A stretch of DNA of 64,000 nt, from assembly GCF_001877035.1 (NCBI RefSeq), contig NZ_CP015756.1, positions 1,913,001-1,977,000 on the forward strand, given 5' to 3'. Origin of the DNA: Clostridium estertheticum subsp. estertheticum. Lineage in GTDB: Bacteria; Bacillota; Clostridia; Clostridiales; Clostridiaceae. Below, in pieces: positions 28,919-37,866 of the stretch. Numbering within the stretch: position 1 is the stretch's first letter; each line of letters begins with the position of its first letter. A program made the position numbers and the translations under genes. Below the pieces are notes generated by a model. That model was not told where the DNA came from. It saw only the letters and a list, made by a program, of their open reading frames with translations, and did no database searches.

Positions 28919-28969
28919 AAGCGGCTAAAGTCCTAAATTGTAGGGGACTAAGGCCGCTTAATCTTTTTT
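28919..28969 (+). terminator. Rho-independent terminator of transketolase gene
   Basis: GC-rich stem (AAGCGGC...GCCGCTT, extended by paired AGTCC/GGACT) followed by ATCTTTTTT. Confidence 0.85.
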
Positions 28970-29086
28970 GTGATTTTTGGTATTGTATAAGATGATATAT
29001 TCATCAATTGTATTATAAAGATTAAAAAATACAAAAATTTCTATAAAAGGTATATAAATTAACTTCTAAAAAGCAAACAAATAGTA

Positions 29087-29112
29087 TATAATAGTATTAC
29101 GAACGTATGTTC
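29087..29112 (+). promoter_or_regulatory. LexA (DinR) box overlapping the dinB-like promoter
   Basis: CGAACGTATGTTCT (core GAACGTATGTTC at 29101-29112) matches the Gram-positive SOS box CGAACRNRYGTTYC at all but the last base. It lies nine bases after a TATAAT -10 box (29087-29092), in the start-site region, where LexA binding would block transcription. The gene downstream encodes a Y-family polymerase, a classic SOS target. Confidence 0.85.
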
Positions 29113-29151
29113 TGAAATTAAAAAGTGAAGATTAAAGAAAGGAAGAGGGTT

Positions 29152-30408
29152 ATGAGTAGATTGATATTTCATATAGATGCTAATAGCGCTTATTTATCAT
29201 GGGAAGCTGCTTATAGACTTCAGCGAGGTGAGTTATTAGATCTAAGATTAGTTCCTTCTGTAATAGGTGGGGATGAAGAAAGCAGGCACGGTATTGTTTT
29301 AACAAAATCAATTCCAGCTAAAAAATACGATATTCACACGGGAGAAACTTTATATAGTGCTAGGGCGAAGTGTCCTAGTATTGTAATAGTGCCACCAAGA
29401 TATTGGTTGTATATGAAGTGTAGTGCAGCTATGCATCAAATATTTGAGCAGTATACTCCAAAGATTCAGCGGTTTAGTATAGATGAAAGTTTTCTTGATT
29501 TTTCTAACATGGAAGGTTTGTATCCAGATTATATGAAGCTCGCTGAAATTATAAAGGATCGGGTAAGTAAGGAACTTGGGTTCACAGTAAATATAGGGAT
29601 ATCAAATAATAAACTGCTCGCAAAAGTAGCCTCAGATTTCAAGAAACCAAATAGAATACACACTTTATTTCCCAGGGAAATTAAAAGTAAAATGTGGCCA
29701 TTACCAGTTGAAGATCTATTTATGGTGGGCAGAGCAACGACACCTAAATTGCATGGTTTAAACATTAATACTATTGGAGAATTAGCAAATTATGATTTAA
29801 AAATCTTAAAGAATAAATTCAAGAGTCATGGCTTAGTTATTTGGAATTATGCTAATGGCAACGAATTTTCCGAGGTTAGAAAGAGCAATTACATCGAAAT
29901 GAAGGGAATAGGAAATTCTACTACAACTCCATTTGATGTTTACGATAAAGAAACAGCTCATATAGTATTGTTATCATTATGTGAAACTGTATCTATGCGT
30001 TTAAGAGATTCGAAGAATTGTTGCACTGTGGTAAGTATAAGTGTTAGAGGAAGTGATATGATATTTTATTCTCGCCAGAAAAAATTGGTGGTAGCAACTG
30101 ATTCTACTCGTAAAATACATGAAATAGTTTGTTATCTATTTGATAATGTTTGGAAAGGTAATCCAATAAGGCGTCTGGGAGTACATATAACAGACTTTTG
30201 TGGTAATGATTTTTATCAGAGTTCTTTACTTGATACTTTTAATTATGAGAAAGATAGCAATCTTAATAAAACAATTGATGAAATTAGACTAAAATATGGT
30301 TCTAAAGCTATCAGTAGATCTTGTTTTCTTCATTCAGGGTTAAATAATATGTGTGGCGGAATGGCAGAGGGGGAGGAAGAATACCCATTAATGAGCGCAA
30401 TGCTTTAA
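29152..30408 (+). CDS. Y-family DNA polymerase (Pol IV/UmuC-like translesion polymerase)
   Basis: Error-prone polymerase for replication past DNA damage. 418 aa. Palm/finger motifs: HIDANSAYLSW (first metal-binding Asp), the aromatic/basic fingers, RFSIDESFLDF (second pair of catalytic acids), then the helix-hairpin-helix thumb (LFMVGRATTPKLHGLNINT) and the little-finger domain (about 240-360). Start ATG 29152 follows AAAGGAAGAGGG; the ORF from 29125 is an artefactual extension. Controlled by a LexA box just upstream and co-transcribed with the small gene that follows. The C-terminus (MCGGMAEGEEEYPLMSAML) lacks an obvious clamp-binding motif. Confidence 0.93.
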   Translation: MSRLIFHIDANSAYLSWEAAYRLQRGELLDLRLVPSVIGGDEESRHGIVLTKSIPAKKYDIHTGETLYSARAKCPSIVIVPPRYWLYMKCSAAMHQIFEQYTPKIQRFSIDESFLDFSNMEGLYPDYMKLAEIIKDRVSKELGFTVNIGISNNKLLAKVASDFKKPNRIHTLFPREIKSKMWPLPVEDLFMVGRATTPKLHGLNINTIGELANYDLKILKNKFKSHGLVIWNYANGNEFSEVRKSNYIEMKGIGNSTTTPFDVYDKETAHIVLLSLCETVSMRLRDSKNCCTVVSISVRGSDMIFYSRQKKLVVATDSTRKIHEIVCYLFDNVWKGNPIRRLGVHITDFCGNDFYQSSLLDTFNYEKDSNLNKTIDEIRLKYGSKAISRSCFLHSGLNNMCGGMAEGEEEYPLMSAML

Positions 30409-30422
30409 AGGAGATTAAATAA

Positions 30423-30686
30423 ATGAAAGTTTTAGCATTACCTATAGAAATGATTTCTTATACAGATAACAAAGGAAACATAAAACCTGTAAGGTTTAGA
30501 ATGCAAATAAATGATGAACCTATGCAAGTTATAAAAATAGATAAAGTTATAGTAAAGGATACGCAGAGATTTGCAGGTAATATTATGACTGTTTATAAAT
30601 GCCAAAGTTTGATTGATAATTCTATGAAGTTATTTGAGATTAAATATGAGCTTGCAACATGTAGGTGGATATTGTATAAAATTTAA
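30423..30686 (+). CDS. Small conserved-looking protein co-transcribed with Y-family polymerase
   Basis: 87 aa, beta-strand-rich, with a good ribosome binding site (AAAGGAG) and 14 bases after the polymerase gene, so it shares the SOS promoter. I do not recognise the family with certainty. Its size, position and strand pattern (RFRMQINDEPMQVIKIDKVI) are reminiscent of small partners such as YolD that accompany Y-family polymerases in Firmicutes, but sequence similarity is not evident to the eye. Role: possible accessory factor of translesion synthesis (inference). Confidence 0.7.
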   Translation: MKVLALPIEMISYTDNKGNIKPVRFRMQINDEPMQVIKIDKVIVKDTQRFAGNIMTVYKCQSLIDNSMKLFEIKYELATCRWILYKI

Positions 30687-30740
30687 AGTGAAAATTATAT
30701 AATAAAAGTATCTTGTAAAAAGATACTGCAAAGAATGATG

Positions 30741-30778
30741 AAGATAAAAACAGTAGGTAATGCTACCGCTTTTATCTT
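30741..30778. terminator. Convergent terminator
   Basis: Stem AAGATAAAA...TTTTATCTT with inner GTAG/CTAC pairing, between the polymerase operon and the converging histidine-kinase gene. A-rich 5' and T-rich 3' arms let it work in both directions. A second small hairpin (AGTATCT/AGATACT) lies just upstream. Confidence 0.65.
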
Positions 30779-30815
30779 AACTCTCATTTCTTCTAGTAAA
30801 AATTTTTAAAAACAA

Positions 30816-32213
30816 CTAAGAAAATATATCTGAAAATTCAATTTTAATTTTCTCTATAGGATCATTTATATTATAATTTTTATTTCTGTGAGACATCTGA
30901 GATTCTATGAGCTTAATAGGTAATTTGATACTAAATTCACTTCCAACACCCATTTCACTTTTAACACTTATATCTCCTCCATGCATTTCTACCAATGATT
31001 TTACTAATGATAATCCTATCCCATTGCCTTCCACAGTCCCTCTAAGGGAATCATCAACCTGGATATATGTGTTGAAAATTTTATTTAACATGTTCTGAGG
31101 TATTCCAATTCCTGTATCCTTTATTTTTATAAGTATATAGTTTTCATTATCGTAAATATTTACATTTATTATACCGTCAGCTTCAGTAAATTTAATTGCG
31201 TTTGATAATATATTCAGCATTATTCTTTCCAATTTACCTGAATCAAAAGATGTTATTTTTTCTTCTATATCCGTATCAAACACTATACTTATTTTCTTCG
31301 CTTTTGCATAAGTAACTACAGATAGGGTGATGTCTTCAATAGTTTTTACAATATTTCCATTTGCCAATTCTAATTTAAAAAAACCAAGTTCAATCTTATT
31401 CATATCTATAAGATTATTAATAAGCCTTATCAATCTATAACAATTTTGTTTCATTACTTTTGAATATTTAGAAAACATTTCATAATCAGGAACCACGGAC
31501 TTGGTATCATATTTACTTTCTAGTAATTGTAATGCACTGAAAATAATATTAAGTGGCGTTTTTAATTCATGCGACATAGAAGAAAACATTTCTGATTGAT
31601 CCATATTGCATTTCCTAGATTCCTCTAACAATCTGTTTTGATCTAAAATACTACTTTCCATTTTTTTAGCATCTAATTTTAGATTTAATTTTTCATAGCC
31701 CATTTGTGAAATTGAATTGGCAATAATAAATACAGTTTCTACAGCCAATTTTAATTTTTGCTCTTCTATAACATTAATTTCGCTAAGTGCCTCTAAAAAT
31801 CTATTTTCACTAGTAGTTGGTTCTTTTATTATATTTTTAAAATCTGAAGCTGATGGTTTCTTTATTAAAAATTGCCCACCCAATATAGTTCCTATATGCT
31901 CTCCATTTACTAAAATTGGAGCCGCAAAATCTATCAAACCAGCATGACACCTGCAGATGTATGGTTTAGCTGATTTTGCAGCACCTTCTCCACATTTTCG
32001 ATGAGATGCTGAACATTTATTATTCCCCAATACCGAATTTTGAATAAAATTTGTGCAAAAATTTGTAAACCTACTAGGTTTTGTAACAGGATTACCATTT
32101 ATATCTACAATAACACTTGCAATATCCATATTTTTTGAAAAGTTATCTTGAAGCTTCTGGAGTAATTCAACATCTAAAATATCTGTGATTTTTAATCGTG
32201 CTTTATTTATCAT
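30816..32213 (-). CDS. Cytoplasmic histidine kinase with PocR ligand-sensing domain
   Basis: 465 aa, no membrane helix. Residues about 8-175 form a PocR domain (VELLQKLQDNFSKNMDIASV, then cysteine cluster CSASHRKCGEGAAKS and YICRCHAGLIDFAAPI), found in regulators that sense small metabolites or, through the cysteines, possibly metals or redox state. A short coiled coil leads to HisKA with H box MSHELKTPLNIIFSA (about 215-280) and HATPase (N box NILSNAIKFTE, G boxes DTGIGIP and GNGIGLSLVKSLVE). No response regulator is adjacent, so it is an orphan kinase whose partner lies elsewhere. In clostridia orphan kinases often feed Spo0A, but nothing here proves that. Confidence 0.9.
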   Translation of the reverse strand: MINKARLKITDILDVELLQKLQDNFSKNMDIASVIVDINGNPVTKPSRFTNFCTNFIQNSVLGNNKCSASHRKCGEGAAKSAKPYICRCHAGLIDFAAPILVNGEHIGTILGGQFLIKKPSASDFKNIIKEPTTSENRFLEALSEINVIEEQKLKLAVETVFIIANSISQMGYEKLNLKLDAKKMESSILDQNRLLEESRKCNMDQSEMFSSMSHELKTPLNIIFSALQLLESKYDTKSVVPDYEMFSKYSKVMKQNCYRLIRLINNLIDMNKIELGFFKLELANGNIVKTIEDITLSVVTYAKAKKISIVFDTDIEEKITSFDSGKLERIMLNILSNAIKFTEADGIINVNIYDNENYILIKIKDTGIGIPQNMLNKIFNTYIQVDDSLRGTVEGNGIGLSLVKSLVEMHGGDISVKSEMGVGSEFSIKLPIKLIESQMSHRNKNYNINDPIEKIKIEFSDIFS

Positions 32214-32649
32214 TTTCCCCCTCCTAAAACTTTTCGTATATAATCATAAATTATTTTTTGTTTTGCATAATATTCATTATTTCCTATATATTATAACATA
32301 ATTGTTAATGAAATAACAAAATTGTAAATTAAACACTTATAAACCTTTTTACGAGATTAAAGTGTTGTTACAAAAGATGTATTAATTTCTATAAAAAATA
32401 CACTTAGTGGAATAGATGATGCAACGTAGTAATAGTATACTGTGAAAGAATTTCTAAATAACTAATATAACATTCGTTTACACCAACACAAGTAAACCCA
32501 TATCATTAGATGTGGGTTTACTATATTTAGATTGTATTAATCTGAGCTATAATATAAAACAAATTTTGCATAAATAAACACATAATTGTATGAATTTTAA
32601 TTTTATAACTGTAATATAGAATTTATGGATATATTAATCAACTATGTGA
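32214..32649. other. Gene-poor spacer with one hairpin
   Basis: Upstream of the PocR kinase (minus strand). Contains an inverted repeat at 32491-32522 (AGTAAACCCA/TGGGTTTACT) that could end transcripts running from the PBP gene. No supported coding region. Confidence 0.5.
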
Positions 32650-32997
32650 ATGAATTCATTAATATTTAGCCTAGATAATGAGAAGGCTAATAATGGTAAT
32701 GAAAGGATAGTTTACATATCGTGGATAATTGCGGCAATTGATTTAATGTTTATTTATTGGGCTATTGAAGATAAAAGCAGCAGTGAATTGTCTTTTATGT
32801 TGGGAGCACTTGTGAATGCTACCAAAGAGGCTGGAAAGGTTGGATGCATGTTAATGAGGCTATTGACAAATATTACAATACTAATAAAAAATAATGTAAT
32901 ATTACTTTTTATTAGTAGCATTTTTGTTAACTGCACTATTAACACTATCTGGAGATATACCCATTATTGTAAACAACTCAGAAAATATCTTTTTTGA
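32650..32997 (+). pseudogene. Possible small gene or gene remnant
   Basis: An open frame of 115 codons whose first 85 or so have natural-looking codon use and amino-acid composition (NNGNERIVYISWIIAAIDLM; KSSSELSFMLGALVNATKEA), but whose 3' third is antisense to the end of the PBP gene. There is no ribosome binding site. I do not recognise it. It may be a truncated gene fused by chance to the antisense frame, or an accidental ORF. Confidence 0.25.
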
Positions 32998-34716
32998 AGC
33001 TGGTACTGCTGTCTGGGCTGCATAATAGTTATCTGAGTTTGGTTCCTCTATAGTAACTATTAAGCTTACTTTTGGATTACTCGCAGGAGCCATGCCTGCA
33101 AATGATGATATGTATTTACCGGAGATATAGCCACCGCTGACGCTATCAACTTTATTAGCAGTTCCTGTCTTCCCACCTATATGATAACCGTCCATATAGG
33201 TTCCAGCGGCAGTTCCTTTTTTAACGACACTTTCCAAATATGTTCTTAATAAAGCTGATTTATCGCTGCTCATTATAGTTCTTTTGTTAAAATTACTATA
33301 TTGATTATCCACAACTGTTTTACCGTTTATATTATGAGATATTTCTTTCATAACATGTGGTGTTATCAATGTACCTCCATTAGCAACTGCATTAAATGCC
33401 GCCATATACTGTATTTGGGTAACTGCAACGCCTTGTCCATATGACATCGTAGCAAGATCAAGTGGTGTAATACTTTTTAGATCTTTTATTAACCCAGTGC
33501 CTTCTCCAGGCAAGTCTATATTAGTTTTTTTACCAATTCCAGCGTCTTTTGCAAACTTATAAAGATTCTCTTTTCCAATCATTTGTCCAAGAGTTATAAA
33601 CCCAACATTGTCGGAGTTTTTTAATATATCTGAAAAAGTTTCAACACCATACTTTTCTTTATTATCGTTGTACAATGTTTTATTGCCAATCTTAATACTA
33701 CCATTGTTTGTAAAAAGATATTTATCAGTCACAGAATTATATTGGAGTCCAGCAGCGGCCATTATAACCTTGAAGATTGATCCTGGCTCAAATACATCGC
33801 TTACAGCTGTATTCCTCCATGTAGTCTCTGCTTGACTACTTGTATTACCCTTTGCATAAGGATCATTCAAATTATAGCCAGGCGAATTTGCCATTGCCAA
33901 AATCTCACCATTATTGGGATTCATAATTGTTATACTTACAGATTTCGCACCATTTTTTTCTAAAGTTTCCTTAGCGACTCTTTCAGCTAACTCTTGAATT
34001 TGTTCATTTATAGTTAAAGTCAAATTTTTCCCGTTTATAGGATTAACCGTCACAGCCTCGGTATAAGGCAATTCATTGCTATTTTTGTCCAGCTGAACCA
34101 CTTTTACACCAGGGGTACCTGCTAAATAATTGTTATAGCTCAGCTCTACCCCATTAACACCAGAACCATTTAAATTAATATGCCCTAATACCTGAGAGAG
34201 AAAAGTATCATTTGGATATATTCTTTTAACATCACTTGAAATTATAATTCCTTTGTATTTCAAATTATTAAGAGAATCTATCACCTTTTGCTCAACCTGT
34301 CTTTTAAGCGATACGAATTGAAGTAATTTGCCTTCACTATTCTGGGTATTTAATATTTTTTCAACATCACTGTTTTTAACATTAAGAATCTTTGCCAATT
34401 TTTCAGCGGCTTGTCTTTCGGGTATTTTATTATCAACTAAATGCTTATTTAATACAGTTAAATCAGCATCTACCCTATAGACATTAATGCTTTGTGCCAA
34501 TTGCAGTCCATTTCTGTCTAGAATTTCTCCTCTATAAGGAGCTATTGTTATACTTTTAGTTTGCTGCTGTACTGCTAGCATTTTGTAATTAGAGCCATGA
34601 ATGCTCATTACATAAAATAATCTGCCTAATAAAGCACTAAATAATAAAGAAAATACTATAACTATACTAAAAATCCTTTTACATCGAGGCTTTCTTCTTT
34701 TCAATTTGTTCACCAA
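32902..34716 (-). CDS. Class B penicillin-binding protein (FtsI/SpoVD-like transpeptidase)
   Basis: Peptidoglycan transpeptidase, 604 aa. N-terminal cytoplasmic basic segment and one membrane anchor (FSIVIVFSLLFSALLGRLFY), a dimerisation/pedestal domain containing RGEILDRNG, and the transpeptidase domain (about 260-590) with nucleophile motif SIFK (about residue 312, in EPGSIFKV), SDN (about 367) and KTGTAN (about 516). No C-terminal PASTA repeats, unlike SpoVD of Bacillus. It stands alone, away from a division or mraW cluster, so it could be a sporulation- or stress-specific class B PBP. The TTG at 34716 is used; GTG 34713 or TTG 34704 are alternative starts, as no ribosome binding site is well spaced. 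Confidence 0.92.
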   Translation of the reverse strand: MVNKLKRRKPRCKRIFSIVIVFSLLFSALLGRLFYVMSIHGSNYKMLAVQQQTKSITIAPYRGEILDRNGLQLAQSINVYRVDADLTVLNKHLVDNKIPERQAAEKLAKILNVKNSDVEKILNTQNSEGKLLQFVSLKRQVEQKVIDSLNNLKYKGIIISSDVKRIYPNDTFLSQVLGHINLNGSGVNGVELSYNNYLAGTPGVKVVQLDKNSNELPYTEAVTVNPINGKNLTLTINEQIQELAERVAKETLEKNGAKSVSITIMNPNNGEILAMANSPGYNLNDPYAKGNTSSQAETTWRNTAVSDVFEPGSIFKVIMAAAGLQYNSVTDKYLFTNNGSIKIGNKTLYNDNKEKYGVETFSDILKNSDNVGFITLGQMIGKENLYKFAKDAGIGKKTNIDLPGEGTGLIKDLKSITPLDLATMSYGQGVAVTQIQYMAAFNAVANGGTLITPHVMKEISHNINGKTVVDNQYSNFNKRTIMSSDKSALLRTYLESVVKKGTAAGTYMDGYHIGGKTGTANKVDSVSGGYISGKYISSFAGMAPASNPKVSLIVTIEEPNSDNYYAAQTAVPASKKIFSELFTIMGISPDSVNSAVNKNATNKK

Positions 34717-34957
34717 CCTGCCTTGTATTTTAGTTTAAAAATATACATATTAAATCATTTTTTATTAATATATACTATATTATACTACATTACACACAAA
34801 AATAACTACATATTTTATTAGGGTAAAACAGTGATTTTTACTTATTAAAATTATTTAAGGTAAATATTTAATATCTGATATGTTATAATAAGGTATAGCA
34901 TATTGAAGAGAGATAGATGGCTTTGAATTGTATAATGAAAATTAGGAGGAGATAATA

Positions 34958-35425
34958 ATGGAAGTAATATCAAGTTTTCAAGTTAATCATATTAAATTAT
35001 TAAGAGGATTTTATGAATCAAGGATAGATGGAGATATCATTACTTATGATCTTAGGATGAAAGAACCTAATAGGGAACAAGTTATGTCAACAGGTGCTTG
35101 TCATACTATTGAACATATAGGTGCCACATATTTAAGAAATCAAGATATAGCTAAAGATGTTATTTACTTTGGACCTATGGGTTGTAGAACAGGTTTCTAT
35201 ATGATCATGAGGAATATAGATAAGACAAAGGGTATTGAAGTAGTAAAAGATATGATGAAATTTGTAATAGCTTTTGAAGGAGAGATACCGGGAGCACAAC
35301 CAGACCAGTGTGGTAATTATTCAGATATGGATCTAATAGGAGCAAAGAAAGATGTACAAGAATATCTTGATACTCTTCTTAATGCAACTTCTTTAAATGT
35401 AACTTATCCAGAAATAAAATCTTAA
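34958..35425 (+). CDS. luxS: S-ribosylhomocysteine lyase LuxS
   Basis: Cleaves S-ribosylhomocysteine to homocysteine and DPD, the precursor of autoinducer-2, as part of methyl-cycle recycling. 155 aa. Metal ligands His49 and His53 with catalytic Glu52 in ACHTIEHIGATYLR, catalytic Cys76 in FGPMGCRTGFY, and metal ligand Cys118 in PDQCGNY. Strong RBS TAGGAGGAG. TATAAT at 34884 is a likely -10 box. Monocistronic with a terminator after it; no pfs gene is next to it. Confidence 0.97.
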   Translation: MEVISSFQVNHIKLLRGFYESRIDGDIITYDLRMKEPNREQVMSTGACHTIEHIGATYLRNQDIAKDVIYFGPMGCRTGFYMIMRNIDKTKGIEVVKDMMKFVIAFEGEIPGAQPDQCGNYSDMDLIGAKKDVQEYLDTLLNATSLNVTYPEIKS

Positions 35426-35479
35426 CGTTACTTATGTATTTAGACAGTGCTAAAAATTTAATAGAATATCTAAATAAGA

Positions 35480-35511
35480 AAGATATACAAATTATATTGT
35501 GTATCTTTTTT
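35480..35511 (+). terminator. Rho-independent terminator of luxS
   Basis: Stem GATATACA/TGTGTATC followed by TTTTTT. Confidence 0.8.
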
Positions 35512-35573
35512 ATATTTTATAATGTAGTATATCCATTATCTTAAATACATTACAATAAAGGGGGAAATCTTAT

Positions 35574-36647
35574 ATGGGTTTTCAATTACCAAAGTTCGTA
35601 CCGCCAGATTTTTCGCATAATGTTTTTGAGAACGCGCCAGATGTTAAAGTAGGAGAAGTTAAGAAAGATGGAGTTGCACCTATTGGCTTTTTAATAACTT
35701 CTATATTTCCTGAATATTTTAAAATTAAAGGACAATGGGTGCTGCCAACTCAAACATCTATAGAATGCACTGCAGTTGTTCGTGATAACAACACCGTAGA
35801 AATTGTGGAATTTAGAAATCTTAAAACTCACGACAAGGTTGTTTTAGGGAAAGTTAAAGATGGAAGCGAAGGTGTATATAAGCATACTAGTGGATTTGAT
35901 AATTTACAAAGTATTGGAACCGGGAGATCTGTTGAATCTTCATTTTCAAGGGATTATAAAGAATTATATGAATTACTAGAATATGAAAAACAAAATAATG
36001 GATATATAGTTTGGGTTCTAGGTCCAGCTGTAGTTTTTGATTATGATACTAGAGCCGCTTTATCTGTACTTTGCTCCAATGGGTATGTTGATTCTCTTAT
36101 GGCTGGGAATGCCATGGCAACTCATGATCTAGAGGGAGGATTACTAGGGACAGCCCTTGGTCAAAATATATATACTCAAGAATCTGCTCCAATGGGTCAT
36201 TATAATCATTTAGATCTAATAAATGAGGCTAGACGCGCAGGCTCGATAGAAGCATTACTTGATGAAGGAAATATAAAAGATGGATTTATGAAAACTGCGA
36301 TGGAGAAGAAAATACCTATAGTCCTTGCTGGGTCTATAAGGGATGACGGGCCGCTTCCACCGGTTTATCATGATGTATCTTGCGGACTTGATGCTATGAA
36401 AGAAGAAACCGATAAAGCAACAGTAATAATTTGTCTTGCTACTGTTCTTCATTCAGTTGCAACTGCAAATTTGACTTCATCTTATAGAGTTTGCGATGGA
36501 AAAGTAAGACCAATATATTTTTACTGCGTAGACATTTCTGAATATGCAGTTAATCAGGTATCAGTTGCCCGAGAATACATAGGTATTAAAACGATAGTTA
36601 CTAATGTTCAAGATTTTGTAGTGAAAGTTCAAAAAAACTTATGTTAA
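35574..36647 (+). CDS. LOR/SDH-family protein, archaeal-type ornithine cyclodeaminase-like (copy 1)
   Basis: 357 aa. The sequence matches my memory of the TIGR00300/LOR-SDH family (methanogen ornithine cyclodeaminase and the C-terminal part of cyanobacterial ArgZ/AgrE). N-terminal LOR/SDH-like region (EFRNLKTHDKVVLGKVKDGSEG), then a nucleotide-binding core with VWVLGPAVVFDYDTRAALSV, MAGNAMATHDLEGGLLGTAL, GHYNHLDLINEARRAGSIEA and the hallmark LAGSIRDDGPLPPVYHDV. In archaea the enzyme turns ornithine into proline with NAD and release of ammonia. It is followed 46 bases later by a paralog, so the two form an operon. Function in this organism is inferred; another amino-acid deaminase or racemase activity is possible. 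Confidence 0.75.
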   Translation: MGFQLPKFVPPDFSHNVFENAPDVKVGEVKKDGVAPIGFLITSIFPEYFKIKGQWVLPTQTSIECTAVVRDNNTVEIVEFRNLKTHDKVVLGKVKDGSEGVYKHTSGFDNLQSIGTGRSVESSFSRDYKELYELLEYEKQNNGYIVWVLGPAVVFDYDTRAALSVLCSNGYVDSLMAGNAMATHDLEGGLLGTALGQNIYTQESAPMGHYNHLDLINEARRAGSIEALLDEGNIKDGFMKTAMEKKIPIVLAGSIRDDGPLPPVYHDVSCGLDAMKEETDKATVIICLATVLHSVATANLTSSYRVCDGKVRPIYFYCVDISEYAVNQVSVAREYIGIKTIVTNVQDFVVKVQKNLC

Positions 36648-36693
36648 TATTGCACTAAAATACATTATCATATCAGTTAGGGGGAGAATTTAA

Positions 36694-37779
36694 ATGACTT
36701 TTGAGTTGCCAAAGTTTACACCACCAGATTTCGGACATGAATTTTTTATTAAATCTCCGAACTGCAAAATCGAAAAAGTAATAAAAAAAGGGGTTGCCCA
36801 TAGTGGGTATCATGCATTATCAATATATCCTGAGTATTTTAAAATAGAAGGTAATTGGGTACTTGCGAGTGGAAGCCGTATGGATAGCGTTGCAATTGTT
36901 ACTCCAAGTGGTGGCATAGATATTGTAGAATTTAGAAATTTAAAAATTGGAGATAATGTTGTCGTAGGAAGATCTGAAGATGGAAGTGAAGGTATATATA
37001 TGTATACTAATGGTTTTATTACTCAGAAGGGAGAGGCTGATACCTTTGCATTTAGAACCGGGAGATCAAGAGAAACAGCCTTTTCTAAAGATTACGATGA
37101 ATTATATAAGATTATGCAATATGAAAAGGACCAATCAGGAAAAATAGTTTGGGTCTTAGGACCCTCAATTGCATTAGATTATGAATCAAGAGCTGCTTTT
37201 ACCTCAATTGTTGAAAATGGTTATGCTCAAGCTGTTTTATCTGGAAATAACTTTGCTACCTATGATTTAGAAAAGGCAATGTTCAAAACAGTTTCAGGTC
37301 AGGAAACATTTGAGTCACGCGAAACTGCTCATTATAACTATATTGCAACTATAAATGAAGCTAGAAGAATAGGAACGCTTAAAGGATTGATAAATTCAGG
37401 GTTAGTTAAAGACGGTATATTAAAAGCTTGCCAGGAAAATGATGTTCCTGTAGTACTTGCCAGTAGTATAAGAGATAGATATACATTGCCAGATGTTTAT
37501 GATAATGTGTATGAGTCTCAAGATGCTATGAGAAAGCACACTAGAAATGCAACTATGCTCATATGTTTATCATCAGTACTCCACACGATAGCAGCAGGAA
37601 ATATGACTCCATCATACACTGTAAAAAATGGGGTTGTTAGACCAGTATATATATATTCTATTGATATACAAGAGTTCTCTGTTAACAAATTATCTGACAG
37701 AGGAACATTAGAAGTTAAAACATTGGTTACAAATGTCCAAGATTTTATAACAAATGTAGCGGAAGGATTAATAAAATAA
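36694..37779 (+). CDS. LOR/SDH-family protein, diverged tandem paralog (copy 2)
   Basis: 361 aa, clearly homologous along its length to the preceding gene (shared LPKFxPPDF start, EFRNLK, TGRSxExxFSxDYxELY, VWVLGPxxxxDYxxRAA and TNVQDF end). The signature loop differs: SSIRDRYTLPDVYDNV instead of GSIRDDGPLPPVYHDV, and GNNFATYDLEKAMFKTVSG instead of GNAMATHDLEGGLLGTALG. The C-terminal half (ESQDAMRKHTRNATMLICLS) keeps other family features. It is probably a subunit with altered or lost catalysis, perhaps forming a hetero-oligomer with copy 1. RBS TAGGGGGAG before ATG 36694. Ends at a convergent terminator with the Rrf2 gene. Confidence 0.72.
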   Translation: MTFELPKFTPPDFGHEFFIKSPNCKIEKVIKKGVAHSGYHALSIYPEYFKIEGNWVLASGSRMDSVAIVTPSGGIDIVEFRNLKIGDNVVVGRSEDGSEGIYMYTNGFITQKGEADTFAFRTGRSRETAFSKDYDELYKIMQYEKDQSGKIVWVLGPSIALDYESRAAFTSIVENGYAQAVLSGNNFATYDLEKAMFKTVSGQETFESRETAHYNYIATINEARRIGTLKGLINSGLVKDGILKACQENDVPVVLASSIRDRYTLPDVYDNVYESQDAMRKHTRNATMLICLSSVLHTIAAGNMTPSYTVKNGVVRPVYIYSIDIQEFSVNKLSDRGTLEVKTLVTNVQDFITNVAEGLIK

Positions 37780-37835
37780 TATTTACAATTATATTTGCTT
37801 AAATGATGGGTATTAGAAGTATATATTTTTATATA

Positions 37836-37864
37836 AAAAGGAAGCTTTTGTAAGCTTCCTTTTT
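37836..37864. terminator. Convergent Rho-independent terminator
   Basis: A-tract, stem AGGAAGCTT/AAGCTTCCT with a TTGT loop, then TTTTT. Serves both the LOR/SDH operon and the Rrf2 gene, whose stop lies three bases beyond. Confidence 0.85.
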
Positions 37865-37866
37865 CA

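Noticed and set aside
34717-34957. SAM or T-box riboswitch upstream of luxS
   Set aside because: None of the conserved blocks of either element is visible; only a -10 box and the RBS can be supported.
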